Assembly: GCA_019090885.1 (NCBI GenBank)
Contig: JAHRVC010000021.1
Span: 1-46,500, forward strand
Source: Marinosulfonomonas sp.
GTDB taxonomy: Bacteria > Pseudomonadota > Alphaproteobacteria > Rhodobacterales > Rhodobacteraceae
DNA: 46,500 nt
Reading direction: 5' to 3'
Under the pieces are notes generated by a model. The model searched no databases. It was not told the origin of the DNA and saw only the letters and a list, made by a program, of their open reading frames with translations. This document shows positions 1 through 9,848 of the stretch, piece by piece; positions within the stretch are counted from its first letter, which is position 1; each line of letters starts with the position of its first letter. The translations under genes and the position numbers were made by a program.

Positions 1-1
1 G

Positions 2-871
2 GTGGTTGGAATTGTTGGGATTGTCCTGATCTTTGTGATGGTATTTGGTGGCTATCTTGCTGCTGGCGGCAAAATGGCAATTATTCTGAAATCGGCGCCG
101 TATGAGTTCACGATGATCGGCGGTGCGGCTGCTGGTGCGTTTGTCATCAGCAACGATGTTCCGGCGATTAAGCACACACTCAAAGATATGGGAAAGGTGT
201 TCAAGGGCCCTAATTGGAAGCCGGAGGATTATCGTGATCTACTCTGCCTTCTGTTCGAACTGATACGGATTGCGCGCCAAAACCCCGTCGGCCTTGAAGA
301 ACACATCGAGGAACCTGAAAGTTCATCGGTTTTTTCGCGCTACCCGAAAATACTGACCGATACTGAAGCTGTGAATTTGATCTGCGACACGATGCGCTCT
401 GCGTCCATGAATTACGATGATCCGCACCAAGTCGAAGAAGTCCTTGAAAAAAGGATTGAAGCAAACCTGCACCATTCGATGCATTCAAGCCATGCGTTGC
501 AGACCCTTGCCGATGGTCTGCCGGCATTGGGGATCGTTGCCGCGGTTCTTGGCATCATCAAAACCATGGGTTCGATCGACCAGCCGCCAGAAATATTGGG
601 GAAATTAATTGGTGGCGCGCTTGTGGGGACTTTCCTGGGTGTGTTTTTGGCCTATGGGTTGGTGGGGCCATTTGCGGCCAAGGTAAAATCTGTTGTCGAA
701 GACGATAGCCATTTTTACCAACTGATCCGCGAAGTCCTAATTGCCAATCTATATAACCATGCCACCAATATATGCATCGAAGTCGGCCGACAAAATACAC
801 CAAGTCACATCAGACCGACCTTCTCCGATCTCGAGATTGCTCTGAAAGAGTTGAAACAGGCAGCAGCGTGA
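2..871 (+). CDS. motA: flagellar motor stator protein MotA (5' end may lie at or beyond the window edge)
   Basis: MotA-like N-terminus (VGIVLIFVMVFGGYLAAGG) and C-terminal TM segments (GIVAAVLGIIKTMG...LIGGALVGTFLGVFLAYGLVGP). Confidence 0.95.
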   Translation: MVGIVGIVLIFVMVFGGYLAAGGKMAIILKSAPYEFTMIGGAAAGAFVISNDVPAIKHTLKDMGKVFKGPNWKPEDYRDLLCLLFELIRIARQNPVGLEEHIEEPESSSVFSRYPKILTDTEAVNLICDTMRSASMNYDDPHQVEEVLEKRIEANLHHSMHSSHALQTLADGLPALGIVAAVLGIIKTMGSIDQPPEILGKLIGGALVGTFLGVFLAYGLVGPFAAKVKSVVEDDSHFYQLIREVLIANLYNHATNICIEVGRQNTPSHIRPTFSDLEIALKELKQAAA

Positions 872-3417
872 GACGTCTTTTCTGCCTGTTCATGTTAGTT
901 GCGAGTTCCGCCAATGGTCAGGCGGTTTCTACTATCGTTCTGTCCGGTGAGCATGCGGATTTCTCGCGGATAGTGTTGCAATTGGATACGTCACCAGAAT
1001 GGGAGTTTGGTCGGGTGGCCGGTGGGTACGAACTCCGCTTCTCGGTGGATGCAGAATTAAATTTGTCGCAAGTTTTCGACCGCATCCCAAGAACTAGAAT
1101 TTCGGCGTTAAGCCAAACCGGACCGAACACACTATTTTTCGAAGTTGATTGTGATTGCGCCGGAGACGCATTTGAAATTCGCGCAGGGCGATTAGTTGTC
1201 GACATAAAAAGCGGGCAGAGCGATCCAAATTCTCAATTTGAACGGCAGTTGCCAACCTTGTTTGCCGAGCGCAACACAGCACAGATTCCGGCGTCGGGAG
1301 GATTGAAATTTGGATCTGAAATTTCACAGGTGGCACCGCAAACCGATTTTGGAAACTTAGGTTCGCAGGCCGATCAACCCTTTATTAGCGTGTTAGAATC
1401 GGGCTCTACACATCCAAATACTCTACCAAAAATTGGAGCCAGATCGGAGGTTGCAGATGAAATTGAAATTGCAACAGTTAGTGTCGCCGCCCATGGGGAA
1501 CCGAAACCCCCAGAAGAATCTACTAAAAGTGTGGAAAACTCTACCCGCGCCGCGGACCTCTTTCCGAGCTTTGGAACGTTCAATATTATGCCTGATGCAA
1601 TGGGTACTATTCCGTCTACACGGTTTCTGGATGATCCGCTCAATCAAAGAGTGAACCAAGCGCAATCAGCATTGTTATCGGGGCTTCTTCGTGCAGCCTC
1701 GCAGGGGTTGGTTGTTGTGGATCCGCCGCAATTGGCGCCACTTCCAAATATTGGTGCCGAAAATGGCCGACCGTCCGACGGTCTGAAATTAGAATCAGAG
1801 CCGCCAGCCAAACCTGTTGAATTATTGCCCTACAAGAATGCCCATTTACGAATAGAAACGGCGGTCGATCGGAGCGCAATTCAGACGATTGAGCCGACGG
1901 TATTGTCACACGACGGCGACATCTGCCTGCCGAATGACTATTTTGACGTGCGAAATTGGGGCGAGGCTGGTCAGGTGGCACACACCTTGGAATCATTGCG
2001 CGCCTCGCTGATCGGAGAATTTGACAATCCGGAACCAGTTGCAATTGAACAGCTGGCGCGACGATATATTTTTATGGGGTTTGGCGCTGAAGCTAACGCA
2101 GTTCTCAAGACCTTTGGCACTGGATCAAAACCCGAGCAAATTCTTAGCGAACTGGCGTCGATATTGGACGAATATCAGGTGGCGGCACCTAGTATAGTTC
2201 GGGCACAAGTCAGTTGCGCAACATCGGCGTCGATGTGGGCAATTTTGGCAATGGATAAAATTCCCAAAGGAAACGTTCATGATGTCAAAGCGATTTTGCG
2301 AACGTTCTCTGGTCTACCTGTCCATTTGCGTCAACATTTGGGGCCACGTGTTGCGACACGGTTTCTTGCAGCCGAAGATGTGGAAGCGGCGAAAGCGATT
2401 CGAGATTTAGTTGATCGGGCTCCGGCCACCGACGGCCCGAGGTTTAATCTAACAGAAGCGCGAATTGCAGCGAAAAGCGGAAATGTCGGCCAGTCGATCC
2501 ACAGTTGGAATTTAGTTGTGGATGCGGACAGTCCGCACTCTGCGGTAGCATTGGTTGAGATGATTGATGCGACCTTGGAAAATGGTCAACCAGTCAGCGA
2601 AAATGTGGCTCGTTCGGCTGATGCGCTTGCTGTCGAGTATCGGGGCCTGGAATTGGGAGGCCAACTGATGCGCGCCTCGATCCGGGCATTTGCGACCAAC
2701 GGAAATATCAAGACGACATTTGAGCGGATCGATTCGGCAATCAGAACAGGCGACATGTTGACAAAAGAGGCGGATAGTTTGCGCGCCGAAGCACACCTTC
2801 GAAACACGTCAATCTCCAGTGATGGAGAATTTCTAGAGATTGTTTTTGAAAACAAAATTTCCAGTTTTGATCAGAGCGCGGCAACAATCGCGGCCCGAAT
2901 TGCTATCGCCCGACGTCTAGTTGAACTTGGCTTCGTTAACACGGCTCAAATGACCGTTGCCCCGATCGCTGGCATACGTAACGACGAGCATAAACTCTTG
3001 TTAGCTGATATTGCTTTTGCAGACGGGCAACTTGCAAGCGCAATGGATCAACTGGACGGTTTACAAAACGTCCCTGCAGACAAGTTGCGTGCAAGAATAT
3101 TGGAGCAATCCGGCGATCTTAGAAATGCTGTAGGACTGTATCAAAAATTTGATGACGCAGCTGCGCGCAACAGTGCGGCTTGGCGATCTGCTGACTGGAA
3201 TCAAATTTCCAATCTTGAAATTCCCGGAAAATCGGCTGCCGCAAAACTGGCGTTGGCGTCGGTCTCGCAGCCACAGTTGTTGGATGTCGGCATTGGCGCC
3301 GAGCCAATTGACTCTGCGCGAAACGAGGCGGTGGCACAGGGTCGATCAATACTTGAATCCAGCCGCGGAACCCAAAATATACTGAAAGAAATGCTGGCAG
3401 CGAAGTCAGTTTATTAA
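868..3417 (+). CDS. large secreted/periplasmic flagellar-cluster protein, AMIN-like N-terminal beta region plus TPR-like helical repeats
   Basis: Long ORF; GTG start at 868 overlaps the motA stop (GTGA) and is followed by a signal-like VRRLFCLFMLVASSANGQA; alanine-rich helical repeats in the C-terminal half. The listed ORF start at 772 lies inside motA. Confidence 0.75.
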   Translation: MRRLFCLFMLVASSANGQAVSTIVLSGEHADFSRIVLQLDTSPEWEFGRVAGGYELRFSVDAELNLSQVFDRIPRTRISALSQTGPNTLFFEVDCDCAGDAFEIRAGRLVVDIKSGQSDPNSQFERQLPTLFAERNTAQIPASGGLKFGSEISQVAPQTDFGNLGSQADQPFISVLESGSTHPNTLPKIGARSEVADEIEIATVSVAAHGEPKPPEESTKSVENSTRAADLFPSFGTFNIMPDAMGTIPSTRFLDDPLNQRVNQAQSALLSGLLRAASQGLVVVDPPQLAPLPNIGAENGRPSDGLKLESEPPAKPVELLPYKNAHLRIETAVDRSAIQTIEPTVLSHDGDICLPNDYFDVRNWGEAGQVAHTLESLRASLIGEFDNPEPVAIEQLARRYIFMGFGAEANAVLKTFGTGSKPEQILSELASILDEYQVAAPSIVRAQVSCATSASMWAILAMDKIPKGNVHDVKAILRTFSGLPVHLRQHLGPRVATRFLAAEDVEAAKAIRDLVDRAPATDGPRFNLTEARIAAKSGNVGQSIHSWNLVVDADSPHSAVALVEMIDATLENGQPVSENVARSADALAVEYRGLELGGQLMRASIRAFATNGNIKTTFERIDSAIRTGDMLTKEADSLRAEAHLRNTSISSDGEFLEIVFENKISSFDQSAATIAARIAIARRLVELGFVNTAQMTVAPIAGIRNDEHKLLLADIAFADGQLASAMDQLDGLQNVPADKLRARILEQSGDLRNAVGLYQKFDDAAARNSAAWRSADWNQISNLEIPGKSAAAKLALASVSQPQLLDVGIGAEPIDSARNEAVAQGRSILESSRGTQNILKEMLAAKSVY

Positions 3418-3438
3418 GTGGATATTTGGTTACACAAT

Positions 3439-3453
3439 TTAAACTAGATTTAA
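3439..3453. promoter_or_regulatory. putative CtrA binding site, TTAA-ACTAGAT-TTAA
   Basis: Perfect match to TTAA-N7-TTAA in the 78-bp gap upstream of the transglycosylase-flhA-fliR-flhB run. Confidence 0.6.
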
Positions 3454-3495
3454 GTAGCATTGAGGCCAACAGATACAGCAAGAATTGCGCATCAA

Positions 3496-4260
3496 ATGGC
3501 CAAAAGAAACCTACATTCTTTGATTCAAAAAATGGCGTTAGCGCAGCTATTCCCGTCGGTTTTAGTTATAATACTAGGTGCACACCCTGCCCTTTCATTG
3601 GCGCCTTCCGATACGGCGGATATTTGCAGCCGGGCAGCCAATTTCGCCGCAAAAGCGACCGGTGTTCCGGCTTCAGTGCTTCATGCAATTTCACTTACGG
3701 AAACAGGACGAAAACGCGGCACATCTTTCCGTCCGTGGCCCTGGACCGTAAATATGGAAGGGAAAGGATTGTGGTTTGATAGCGTTACAAAAGCAAAAGA
3801 ATATGTTGCCAAAGAATACAATCGTGGTGCCCGCAGTTTTGATATTGGTTGCTTCCAATTAAACTATAAATGGCATGGTCAGGCGTTTGTTTCGATTGAT
3901 GAAATGTTTGAACCGAATGCGAATGCGCTTTATGCGGCAAAGTTTCTGGCTGAACTATATGCGGAAAAGGGCAACTGGCCCGATGCTGCGGGCGCTTATC
4001 ACTCGCGCACCCCGAAATATGCCAATAAATATCGGGCACGTTTTAAGTCCCTACACTCGAAATTTTCCAACGGCCAGATGGACGTTGCGGTTGTCGGTCC
4101 CAAGCAAATTTCACCCGCGGGGCCCAATACAGTACCCAAGCCGACGCGAGTAAACCGGTTTCCACTGCTGAAAGGCGGTGCAGCTTCCGTCGGCGGACTA
4201 GGTTCACTTTTTCCTTCAGCTTCCGGAAATGGCGTCACGAGACTGATCGGTGATGGCTGA
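3496..4260 (+). CDS. lytic transglycosylase (SLT-like), probably flagellum-associated
   Basis: SLT-type motifs ASVLHAISLTETGR, GCFQLNYKWHG and AGAYHSRTPKYANKYRARF; sits in the flagellar cluster like SltF of Rhodobacter. ATG at 3496, with an upstream TTG at 3460 possible. Confidence 0.8.
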   Translation: MAKRNLHSLIQKMALAQLFPSVLVIILGAHPALSLAPSDTADICSRAANFAAKATGVPASVLHAISLTETGRKRGTSFRPWPWTVNMEGKGLWFDSVTKAKEYVAKEYNRGARSFDIGCFQLNYKWHGQAFVSIDEMFEPNANALYAAKFLAELYAEKGNWPDAAGAYHSRTPKYANKYRARFKSLHSKFSNGQMDVAVVGPKQISPAGPNTVPKPTRVNRFPLLKGGAASVGGLGSLFPSASGNGVTRLIGDG

Positions 4261-6349
4261 TATGCCAACGCAGTTTTCCTTATCAAATCTATTCCAGCCA
4301 ACGATCTTGTTGGCTCTTGCCCTGATGGCGATCATTGTAATGATGATCTTGCCAATGCCGGCCTGGGTCCTGGATGTCGGGCTGGCGGCTTCTTTTGCTT
4401 TGGCAATCTTGATGTTCACTGTCACCTTGTTCATCGAAAGGCCGCTCGAATTCTCGGCCTTTCCGACAGTTTTGCTGGCGTCTCTTATGTTAAGATTATC
4501 GCTGAATGTTTCATCGACAAAACTAATTATCGGGGAGGGTCACACAGGAACCGGAGCCGCTGGCGACGTCATCCAAGGATTTGCAAATTTTGTGATGAAT
4601 GGGAGCGTTTTCCTTGGGTTAGTAGTTTTCGGAGTGCTACTCATTGTGAATTTTATGGTCATCACGAAAGGTGCGACGCGCATGGCAGAAGTTGGCGCAA
4701 GGTTTGCGCTGGACGGTATGCCCGGCAAACAACTTGCGATTGACAGTGACATGTCAGCAGGTGCCATCGACCATGACGAAGCCAAAAGGCGTCGCGAGAT
4801 AGAACAAGCGGAAACGACTTTTTTCGGCTCCCTTGATGGTGCGTCAAAATTTGTGAAAGGTGACGCAATTGCAGGCCTTTTGATCACAGTTCTGAATATG
4901 GTGATGGGCCTGATTATTGGTGTCGTCGTGCATGACATGCCGCTTGGACGCGCATTCGAAACATATGCAATTCTGACGGTGGGTGACGGTCTGGTGTCAC
5001 AAATTCCCGCTGTAATCATTTCGATTGCCTCGGCATTGCTGTTGGCCCGCGGCGGCAATAAAGGCGCAACCGATATTGCTTTGTTCGATCAACTTGGACG
5101 ATACCCTGCTGCACTTTTGACGGTTTCTGTGTTGATGGCGCTTTTTGCCCTGGTGCCAGGCCTGCCATTTTTGCCGTTCTTAGTTGGCGCGGTGACGTTG
5201 GGAGCAGGTGGTTGGACCGGCTACCTCAGCGAAGCCAAAAAGAGAAAAAGTGAAAACCAGCCGGCTTCCAAGGCCCAGCCTGAAAGCAAACTTACGCTAG
5301 GTGATTTGCTCGATCTTGATGATATCCACGTCGAATTTGCGCCCGATCTCGTATCGATGGTGCTCGACCCTGCCACTGGGTTAGAGGCACGGGTCGAAAA
5401 CATCCGCCGTTACATAGCGACTAGTTTTGGGGTGATCCTTCCGGAAATACGGCTGACAGACGCTGCTTCATTGCCAACCGGAGCCTATTCAATCCGAATT
5501 CAAGGTGTGGAGCAAGCGCGGGACTATCTGGATCCCGATCGCGCGCTTGCACTTTTAAATGGGGAAGCTGCGGGTGTCCCTGATGGCAAGGATGTGAGTG
5601 AACCAGTATATGGCGCCCCGGCGCGTTGGGTAAATGTACCGGATCAGGAAACTGTCGCGCTGTCGGGAATAACGCTTGTTAACCCTGCCGAAGTGCTTGC
5701 CACACACTTGTTGGAAGTTCTCAAAAAGAACCTCGCCCGGTTGTTGGGGATGAAATCGCTGCGCCGCCTTCTGGAAGAGATGACCAATCTCAGCGATCCA
5801 AACAGGGCTGAGGCAAACCGCCGCCTATTTGATGAGTTAATGCCAGATAAAATTCCGATTGATGCCCTGCTGGCCACGCTGCGATTATTGTTACAGGAAA
5901 GGGTCTCGATCCGAAACTTGCCTCTAATTTTGGAGGCAATGGCAGAAGCAAGACCAACGACGTCCTCGCCAGAATCGGTTTGTGAATTTGTGCGTCAGAA
6001 ATTGGGGTTTCAGTTGGTTGCAGATCTTCGCCGCAGTGACGGCACCGTGCCGCTGATACAACTAGCACCCGACTGGGAAGAGAAATTCACAAAATACCAA
6101 TTGGAGAGTGAACGTGGGACAGATGTAGCCTTGCCGCCTGACGAATTTAACAAGCTGGCCAATGCAATTGCAGACAAGATCGCAATGGCAGGAGAAACCG
6201 GAGTCTATCCCGCATTGGTAACCAGCACGCACCGCCGTCGATTCTTGCACACCGTCCTTGTCGCAAAAGGCATAAATAATACGGTCCTGTCATACGATGA
6301 GATTGGCACTGAGGCGAAACCATCTTTGGTTGGACTGGTGCCAGCTTGA
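4250..6349 (+). CDS. flhA: flagellar biosynthesis protein FlhA
   Basis: FlhA export gate signature (LLIVNFMVITKGATRMAEVGARFALDGMPGKQLAIDSDMSAGAIDHDEAKRRR); GTG at 4250 or ATG at 4253. Confidence 0.98.
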   Translation: MMADMPTQFSLSNLFQPTILLALALMAIIVMMILPMPAWVLDVGLAASFALAILMFTVTLFIERPLEFSAFPTVLLASLMLRLSLNVSSTKLIIGEGHTGTGAAGDVIQGFANFVMNGSVFLGLVVFGVLLIVNFMVITKGATRMAEVGARFALDGMPGKQLAIDSDMSAGAIDHDEAKRRREIEQAETTFFGSLDGASKFVKGDAIAGLLITVLNMVMGLIIGVVVHDMPLGRAFETYAILTVGDGLVSQIPAVIISIASALLLARGGNKGATDIALFDQLGRYPAALLTVSVLMALFALVPGLPFLPFLVGAVTLGAGGWTGYLSEAKKRKSENQPASKAQPESKLTLGDLLDLDDIHVEFAPDLVSMVLDPATGLEARVENIRRYIATSFGVILPEIRLTDAASLPTGAYSIRIQGVEQARDYLDPDRALALLNGEAAGVPDGKDVSEPVYGAPARWVNVPDQETVALSGITLVNPAEVLATHLLEVLKKNLARLLGMKSLRRLLEEMTNLSDPNRAEANRRLFDELMPDKIPIDALLATLRLLLQERVSIRNLPLILEAMAEARPTTSSPESVCEFVRQKLGFQLVADLRRSDGTVPLIQLAPDWEEKFTKYQLESERGTDVALPPDEFNKLANAIADKIAMAGETGVYPALVTSTHRRRFLHTVLVAKGINNTVLSYDEIGTEAKPSLVGLVPA

Positions 6350-7125
6350 CGGAACTACTCTCGCTAGTTTCAGAAGTTGGTGATGATGCACTTCTAATCG
6401 TATTTTTTGTTTTCCTCAGAGTAGGGGCAGCGGTTGCGATTCTGCCCGTTGTTGGCGAACAATCGATCCCCAAACGCGTACGTCTTGTAATAGCTTTGTG
6501 TTTTACTGCAATTATCACGCCGGCGGTATTCTCGTTATTTTCCGAAGTAGAGCCAACGTTTGCATCGGCATTGAGCTTCCTATTCTCCGAAGTAATTTCT
6601 GGTCTCGCCATCGGGCTTTCGCTTCGGCTATTCATCCATTCATTGCAGATTGCGGGATCAATAGCTGCGCAATCAACATCGTTGTCGCAAATCTTTGGTG
6701 GCGCCGCTGCCGAGCCTCAACCTGCAATTGGGCATCTGTTTTTAGTTGCCGGATTGGCAATAGCTGTCTCCTTTGGGCTACATGTTCAAGCGGTCGAACT
6801 CTTGGTCTATTCATACGAGATTTTGGAACCAGGGAGGTTTCCTGACGGCGCCGAATTTTCGGCGTGGGGGGTACATAGAATCGGTCGCGCATTTGGTTTG
6901 GCATTCTCGTTGGCCGCGCCATTTGTTATCGCGTCGCTGATTTACAACACGGCTATGGGTGTGATCAACCGGGCAATGCCGCAACTGATGGTGTCGTTCG
7001 TTGGCGCGCCAGCCATTACTGCGGGTGGCTTAGTCTTATTGTTTGTGACGACGCCATTGATATTGCGGGTTTGGATGTCGGCGTTGACTTATTTTCTGAA
7101 TAATCCGTTTGGAATTTCACCATGA
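6346..7125 (+). CDS. fliR: flagellar biosynthesis protein FliR
   Basis: FliR-like polytopic protein between flhA and flhB; TTG start overlaps the flhA stop (TTGA). Confidence 0.93.
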   Translation: MTELLSLVSEVGDDALLIVFFVFLRVGAAVAILPVVGEQSIPKRVRLVIALCFTAIITPAVFSLFSEVEPTFASALSFLFSEVISGLAIGLSLRLFIHSLQIAGSIAAQSTSLSQIFGGAAAEPQPAIGHLFLVAGLAIAVSFGLHVQAVELLVYSYEILEPGRFPDGAEFSAWGVHRIGRAFGLAFSLAAPFVIASLIYNTAMGVINRAMPQLMVSFVGAPAITAGGLVLLFVTTPLILRVWMSALTYFLNNPFGISP

Positions 7126-8216
7126 GCCAGGGTGAAGACGAAACAGAAAAGCAATTTGATCCCACACAGAAGAAACTGGAGGACGCCCGAAAAAAGGGAG
7201 AAGTTCCAAGATCGACAGACTTAACGACAGCTGCTGCATATTGTGGGTTTTTGTTAGTGGCGCTGTCTTTGGGGGCAAAGACGTTGGGCGATTTGGGTTC
7301 CGTATTAACCAAGCTGATCGCGCAACCTGACTATTTATCCGCCAACTTGTTTTCCGGCGGGCACATCGCAGTTTTCTCGTCGATAATTTTGGAAGCCATC
7401 AAGCCATTGTTAGCTTGGTTTGCAGTCCCGGCAGCCGCTGCCTTGCTGACGATAATCGCACAGCAGTCCTTTGTTGTTGCGCCCTCCAAACTTGCACCAA
7501 AAATCAGCAAAATTTCTTTCATATCAAATGCAAAGAACAAGTTTGGGCGGCAGGGATTATTCGAGTTTCTGAAAAGTTTTTCTAAACTACTAGTGTACTC
7601 AATTTTTTTGGGTGTGTTTTTGACCAACCATACGCCGGAGATAGCGGCTGCGGTGACCCTTGAACCCGCGGCTGTTACTGCAATGATGCTGCGTTTGACC
7701 ATTGAGTTTTTACTTGTGGTGCTTTTGGTTTCCGGGGCGATTGGTGGGATTGACTTCCTATGGCAGAATTCTGAACACATCCGCAAAAACCGGATGTCAC
7801 GGCAGGAACTTGTGGATGAGTCTAAACAGATGGAAGGTGATCCCCACATCAAGCAGCAGCGCCGTCAGAAAGCGCAGGAAATTGCCCTAACTCAGATGAT
7901 GGCCGACGTCCCTTCAGCCGATGTGATTGTTGTAAACCCAACCCACTTCGCCGTTGCTTTGAAATGGAGCCGTGCCCCGGGTGAAGCGCCGGTTTGTGTC
8001 GCTAAGGGTGTCGATAGTGTGGCAGCTCGAATTCGTGAAATTGCGCAAGAATCTGGCGTCCCGGTTCAACACGATCCGCCAACGGCACGCACACTATATG
8101 CAAATATTGATGTCGGCGAACAAATCCAGCCGGAACATTTTCGCGCTGTCGCCGCTGCGATCCGTTTTGCAGAAGCAATGAACACCAAAGCCAAAGGGCA
8201 GGCATGGCGAAAATGA
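7122..8216 (+). CDS. flhB: flagellar biosynthesis protein FlhB
   Basis: DPTQKKLEDARKKGEVPRS N-terminus and NPTH autocleavage motif (VVNPTHFAVALKW). Confidence 0.98.
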   Translation: MSQGEDETEKQFDPTQKKLEDARKKGEVPRSTDLTTAAAYCGFLLVALSLGAKTLGDLGSVLTKLIAQPDYLSANLFSGGHIAVFSSIILEAIKPLLAWFAVPAAAALLTIIAQQSFVVAPSKLAPKISKISFISNAKNKFGRQGLFEFLKSFSKLLVYSIFLGVFLTNHTPEIAAAVTLEPAAVTAMMLRLTIEFLLVVLLVSGAIGGIDFLWQNSEHIRKNRMSRQELVDESKQMEGDPHIKQQRRQKAQEIALTQMMADVPSADVIVVNPTHFAVALKWSRAPGEAPVCVAKGVDSVAARIREIAQESGVPVQHDPPTARTLYANIDVGEQIQPEHFRAVAAAIRFAEAMNTKAKGQAWRK

Positions 8217-8566
8217 AAAGTGCGTTTCAATCTCTTGTTCCGTTGCTAGTAATGGTGCGCGATGCAGATATGCAAAAACTGGCAATAACCAATCAGAAAA
8301 TGGAATCTCTTGAAAAAGAAATTCGATCACTTCGGGCGAATGCTCGTTCGAATTGGTCCGGCGAGAGCAATTGCCGTGGGTCGAACTTTCGGACGCAAAA
8401 CAATTGGCGTGATTGGTTGGCCAAACGGCGCCAAGTACTTTCGCTGGAGCTCATTCATTTGGCCGCTGATCGCGAATTCCAGAAAGAAAAATTGGCGGTG
8501 GCATACGGCCGTGCTGATGTCGTGGTTGAGTTGGCAAAGAGGAAGCCCAAAGGCTCTTGGAAATAG
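8204..8566 (+). CDS. small helical protein, candidate FliJ-like flagellar export chaperone
   Basis: 13-nt overlap with flhB; 120 aa, charged and coiled-coil-like (KLAITNQKMESLEKEIRSLRAN...); no recognisable fliJ beside fliI. Confidence 0.6.
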   Translation: MAKMKSAFQSLVPLLVMVRDADMQKLAITNQKMESLEKEIRSLRANARSNWSGESNCRGSNFRTQNNWRDWLAKRRQVLSLELIHLAADREFQKEKLAVAYGRADVVVELAKRKPKGSWK

Positions 8567-8603
8567 CAAACTAATGCTGGGATATTACCGTGCCGAAATC
8601 AGT

Positions 8604-9098
8604 TCAGGCATCTTGCCGTACAACATCCACAATCAATACATCGGAAATTATTGAACCCAGAGTTTTAATGGCGGATTCCCTCAACGCATCCCGTAGCAAC
8701 GACATGTTCAGCCCACTGGTGAACGCTCCGTCAAATCCGCCGGCGTTTGCGTGATCAAATAGCACTTGAAGGAACACGTCACGCAACTTTGGTTCACGTT
8801 GATAGACTAGCTCCTGTTGGCCGCTGGCAACCTCCAAACTTAGCGCGAGCACGACAAGTGCGCTGACGCGTCCATCTTGCACGACAGGGATTACAAACTG
8901 GTTGTTCAGTTTTACATAGTCGACATTTTCGTCGGTGACTTTCTCGTTTGGTATTGCACTGGCTGTATGTGGCACAGCAACATCGCCGCACGGATTCATT
9001 TCCACAGTTTCAACGGGATCTGGTCGCAGCGCGATGCCGCCACCAATTCCCGCGCCGAGGCCTAGTGCGGAAAGAACAACTGGAAGTATTTTACTCAT
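8604..9098 (-). CDS. fliL: FliL-family flagellar basal body-associated protein
   Basis: N-terminal TM, VKLNNQFVIPVVQDGRVSALVVLALSLEV, and C-terminal LRDALRESAIKTLG typical of FliL-like proteins. Confidence 0.65.
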   Translation of the reverse strand: MSKILPVVLSALGLGAGIGGGIALRPDPVETVEMNPCGDVAVPHTASAIPNEKVTDENVDYVKLNNQFVIPVVQDGRVSALVVLALSLEVASGQQELVYQREPKLRDVFLQVLFDHANAGGFDGAFTSGLNMSLLRDALRESAIKTLGSIISDVLIVDVVRQDA

Positions 9099-9109
9099 AT
9101 TCTTTCGCC

Positions 9110-9829
9110 TCAGAATGGAAGGACACTATCAATCACTCGTTGGCCATATCGTGGCCTCTGGTTGTCGGATATTTGGCCTCGACCACCGTAAGAAATCCGA
9201 GCGGATGCTATTTTGTCGTAGGTGATCTCATTTTTTCGGGAAATATCTTCGGGCCGAACGAACCCGGATACAAGTAATTCGCGGACCTCAAAATTCACGC
9301 GTACTTCTTGTGATCCCTGAATTTCCAATACACCATTTGGCAATACAGCTGTAATTGTGGCCGCGACTCTTAGGGTCAGTTTTTCCTTTCGACGCACCGA
9401 GCCGTCGCCATTTGCTTTGCTTGAAGAGTTTGTTGAAACTGCAGAATCCAGACTGGCGCCATCGGGTAGAAGTGGGTTAATGCGTTGCGGAATCCCCAGT
9501 AATGAAGGCAGCGCCATAGTTTGTGATCCGCTTCGACTACTTGTCGTCGAATTGGAAATTTCTGCCTTGTCATCTATTTCAATGACAACAGTCATGATGT
9601 CTCCCTGACGCAGCGCGCGCCGGTCACCAAGCAAAGATTTTCGCCCACCGCTCCATAACGATGCGGTGTCAGTGTTATCGTTGCGGTCGGCCTGTAACGG
9701 TAAACCAGGCGACATCATGGCCAAATGCTCGACACTATTTATGCTGGTTGTCAGCCTTGTTGCGGAATCGATATTTTCCAGCCGCGCGCACGCAGGAACA
9801 AGAAATAGTAGCAGCAGTAATTTTCGCAT
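9110..9829 (-). CDS. flgH: flagellar L-ring protein FlgH
   Basis: Lipobox-like LVPAC, SLWSGGRKSLLGDRRALRQGDIMTVVIEIDDKAEISN and C-terminal YGQRVIDSVLPF; ATG at 9829 preferred over the longer ORF start. Confidence 0.95.
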   Translation of the reverse strand: MRKLLLLLFLVPACARLENIDSATRLTTSINSVEHLAMMSPGLPLQADRNDNTDTASLWSGGRKSLLGDRRALRQGDIMTVVIEIDDKAEISNSTTSSRSGSQTMALPSLLGIPQRINPLLPDGASLDSAVSTNSSSKANGDGSVRRKEKLTLRVAATITAVLPNGVLEIQGSQEVRVNFEVRELLVSGFVRPEDISRKNEITYDKIASARISYGGRGQISDNQRPRYGQRVIDSVLPF

Positions 9830-9848
9830 TAAGACTATCCAATTTTGA

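Noticed and set aside
4540-5058. 172-aa minus-strand ORF opposite flhA (and similar at 7331-7852 opposite flhB)
   Set aside because: Antisense shadows of export-apparatus genes
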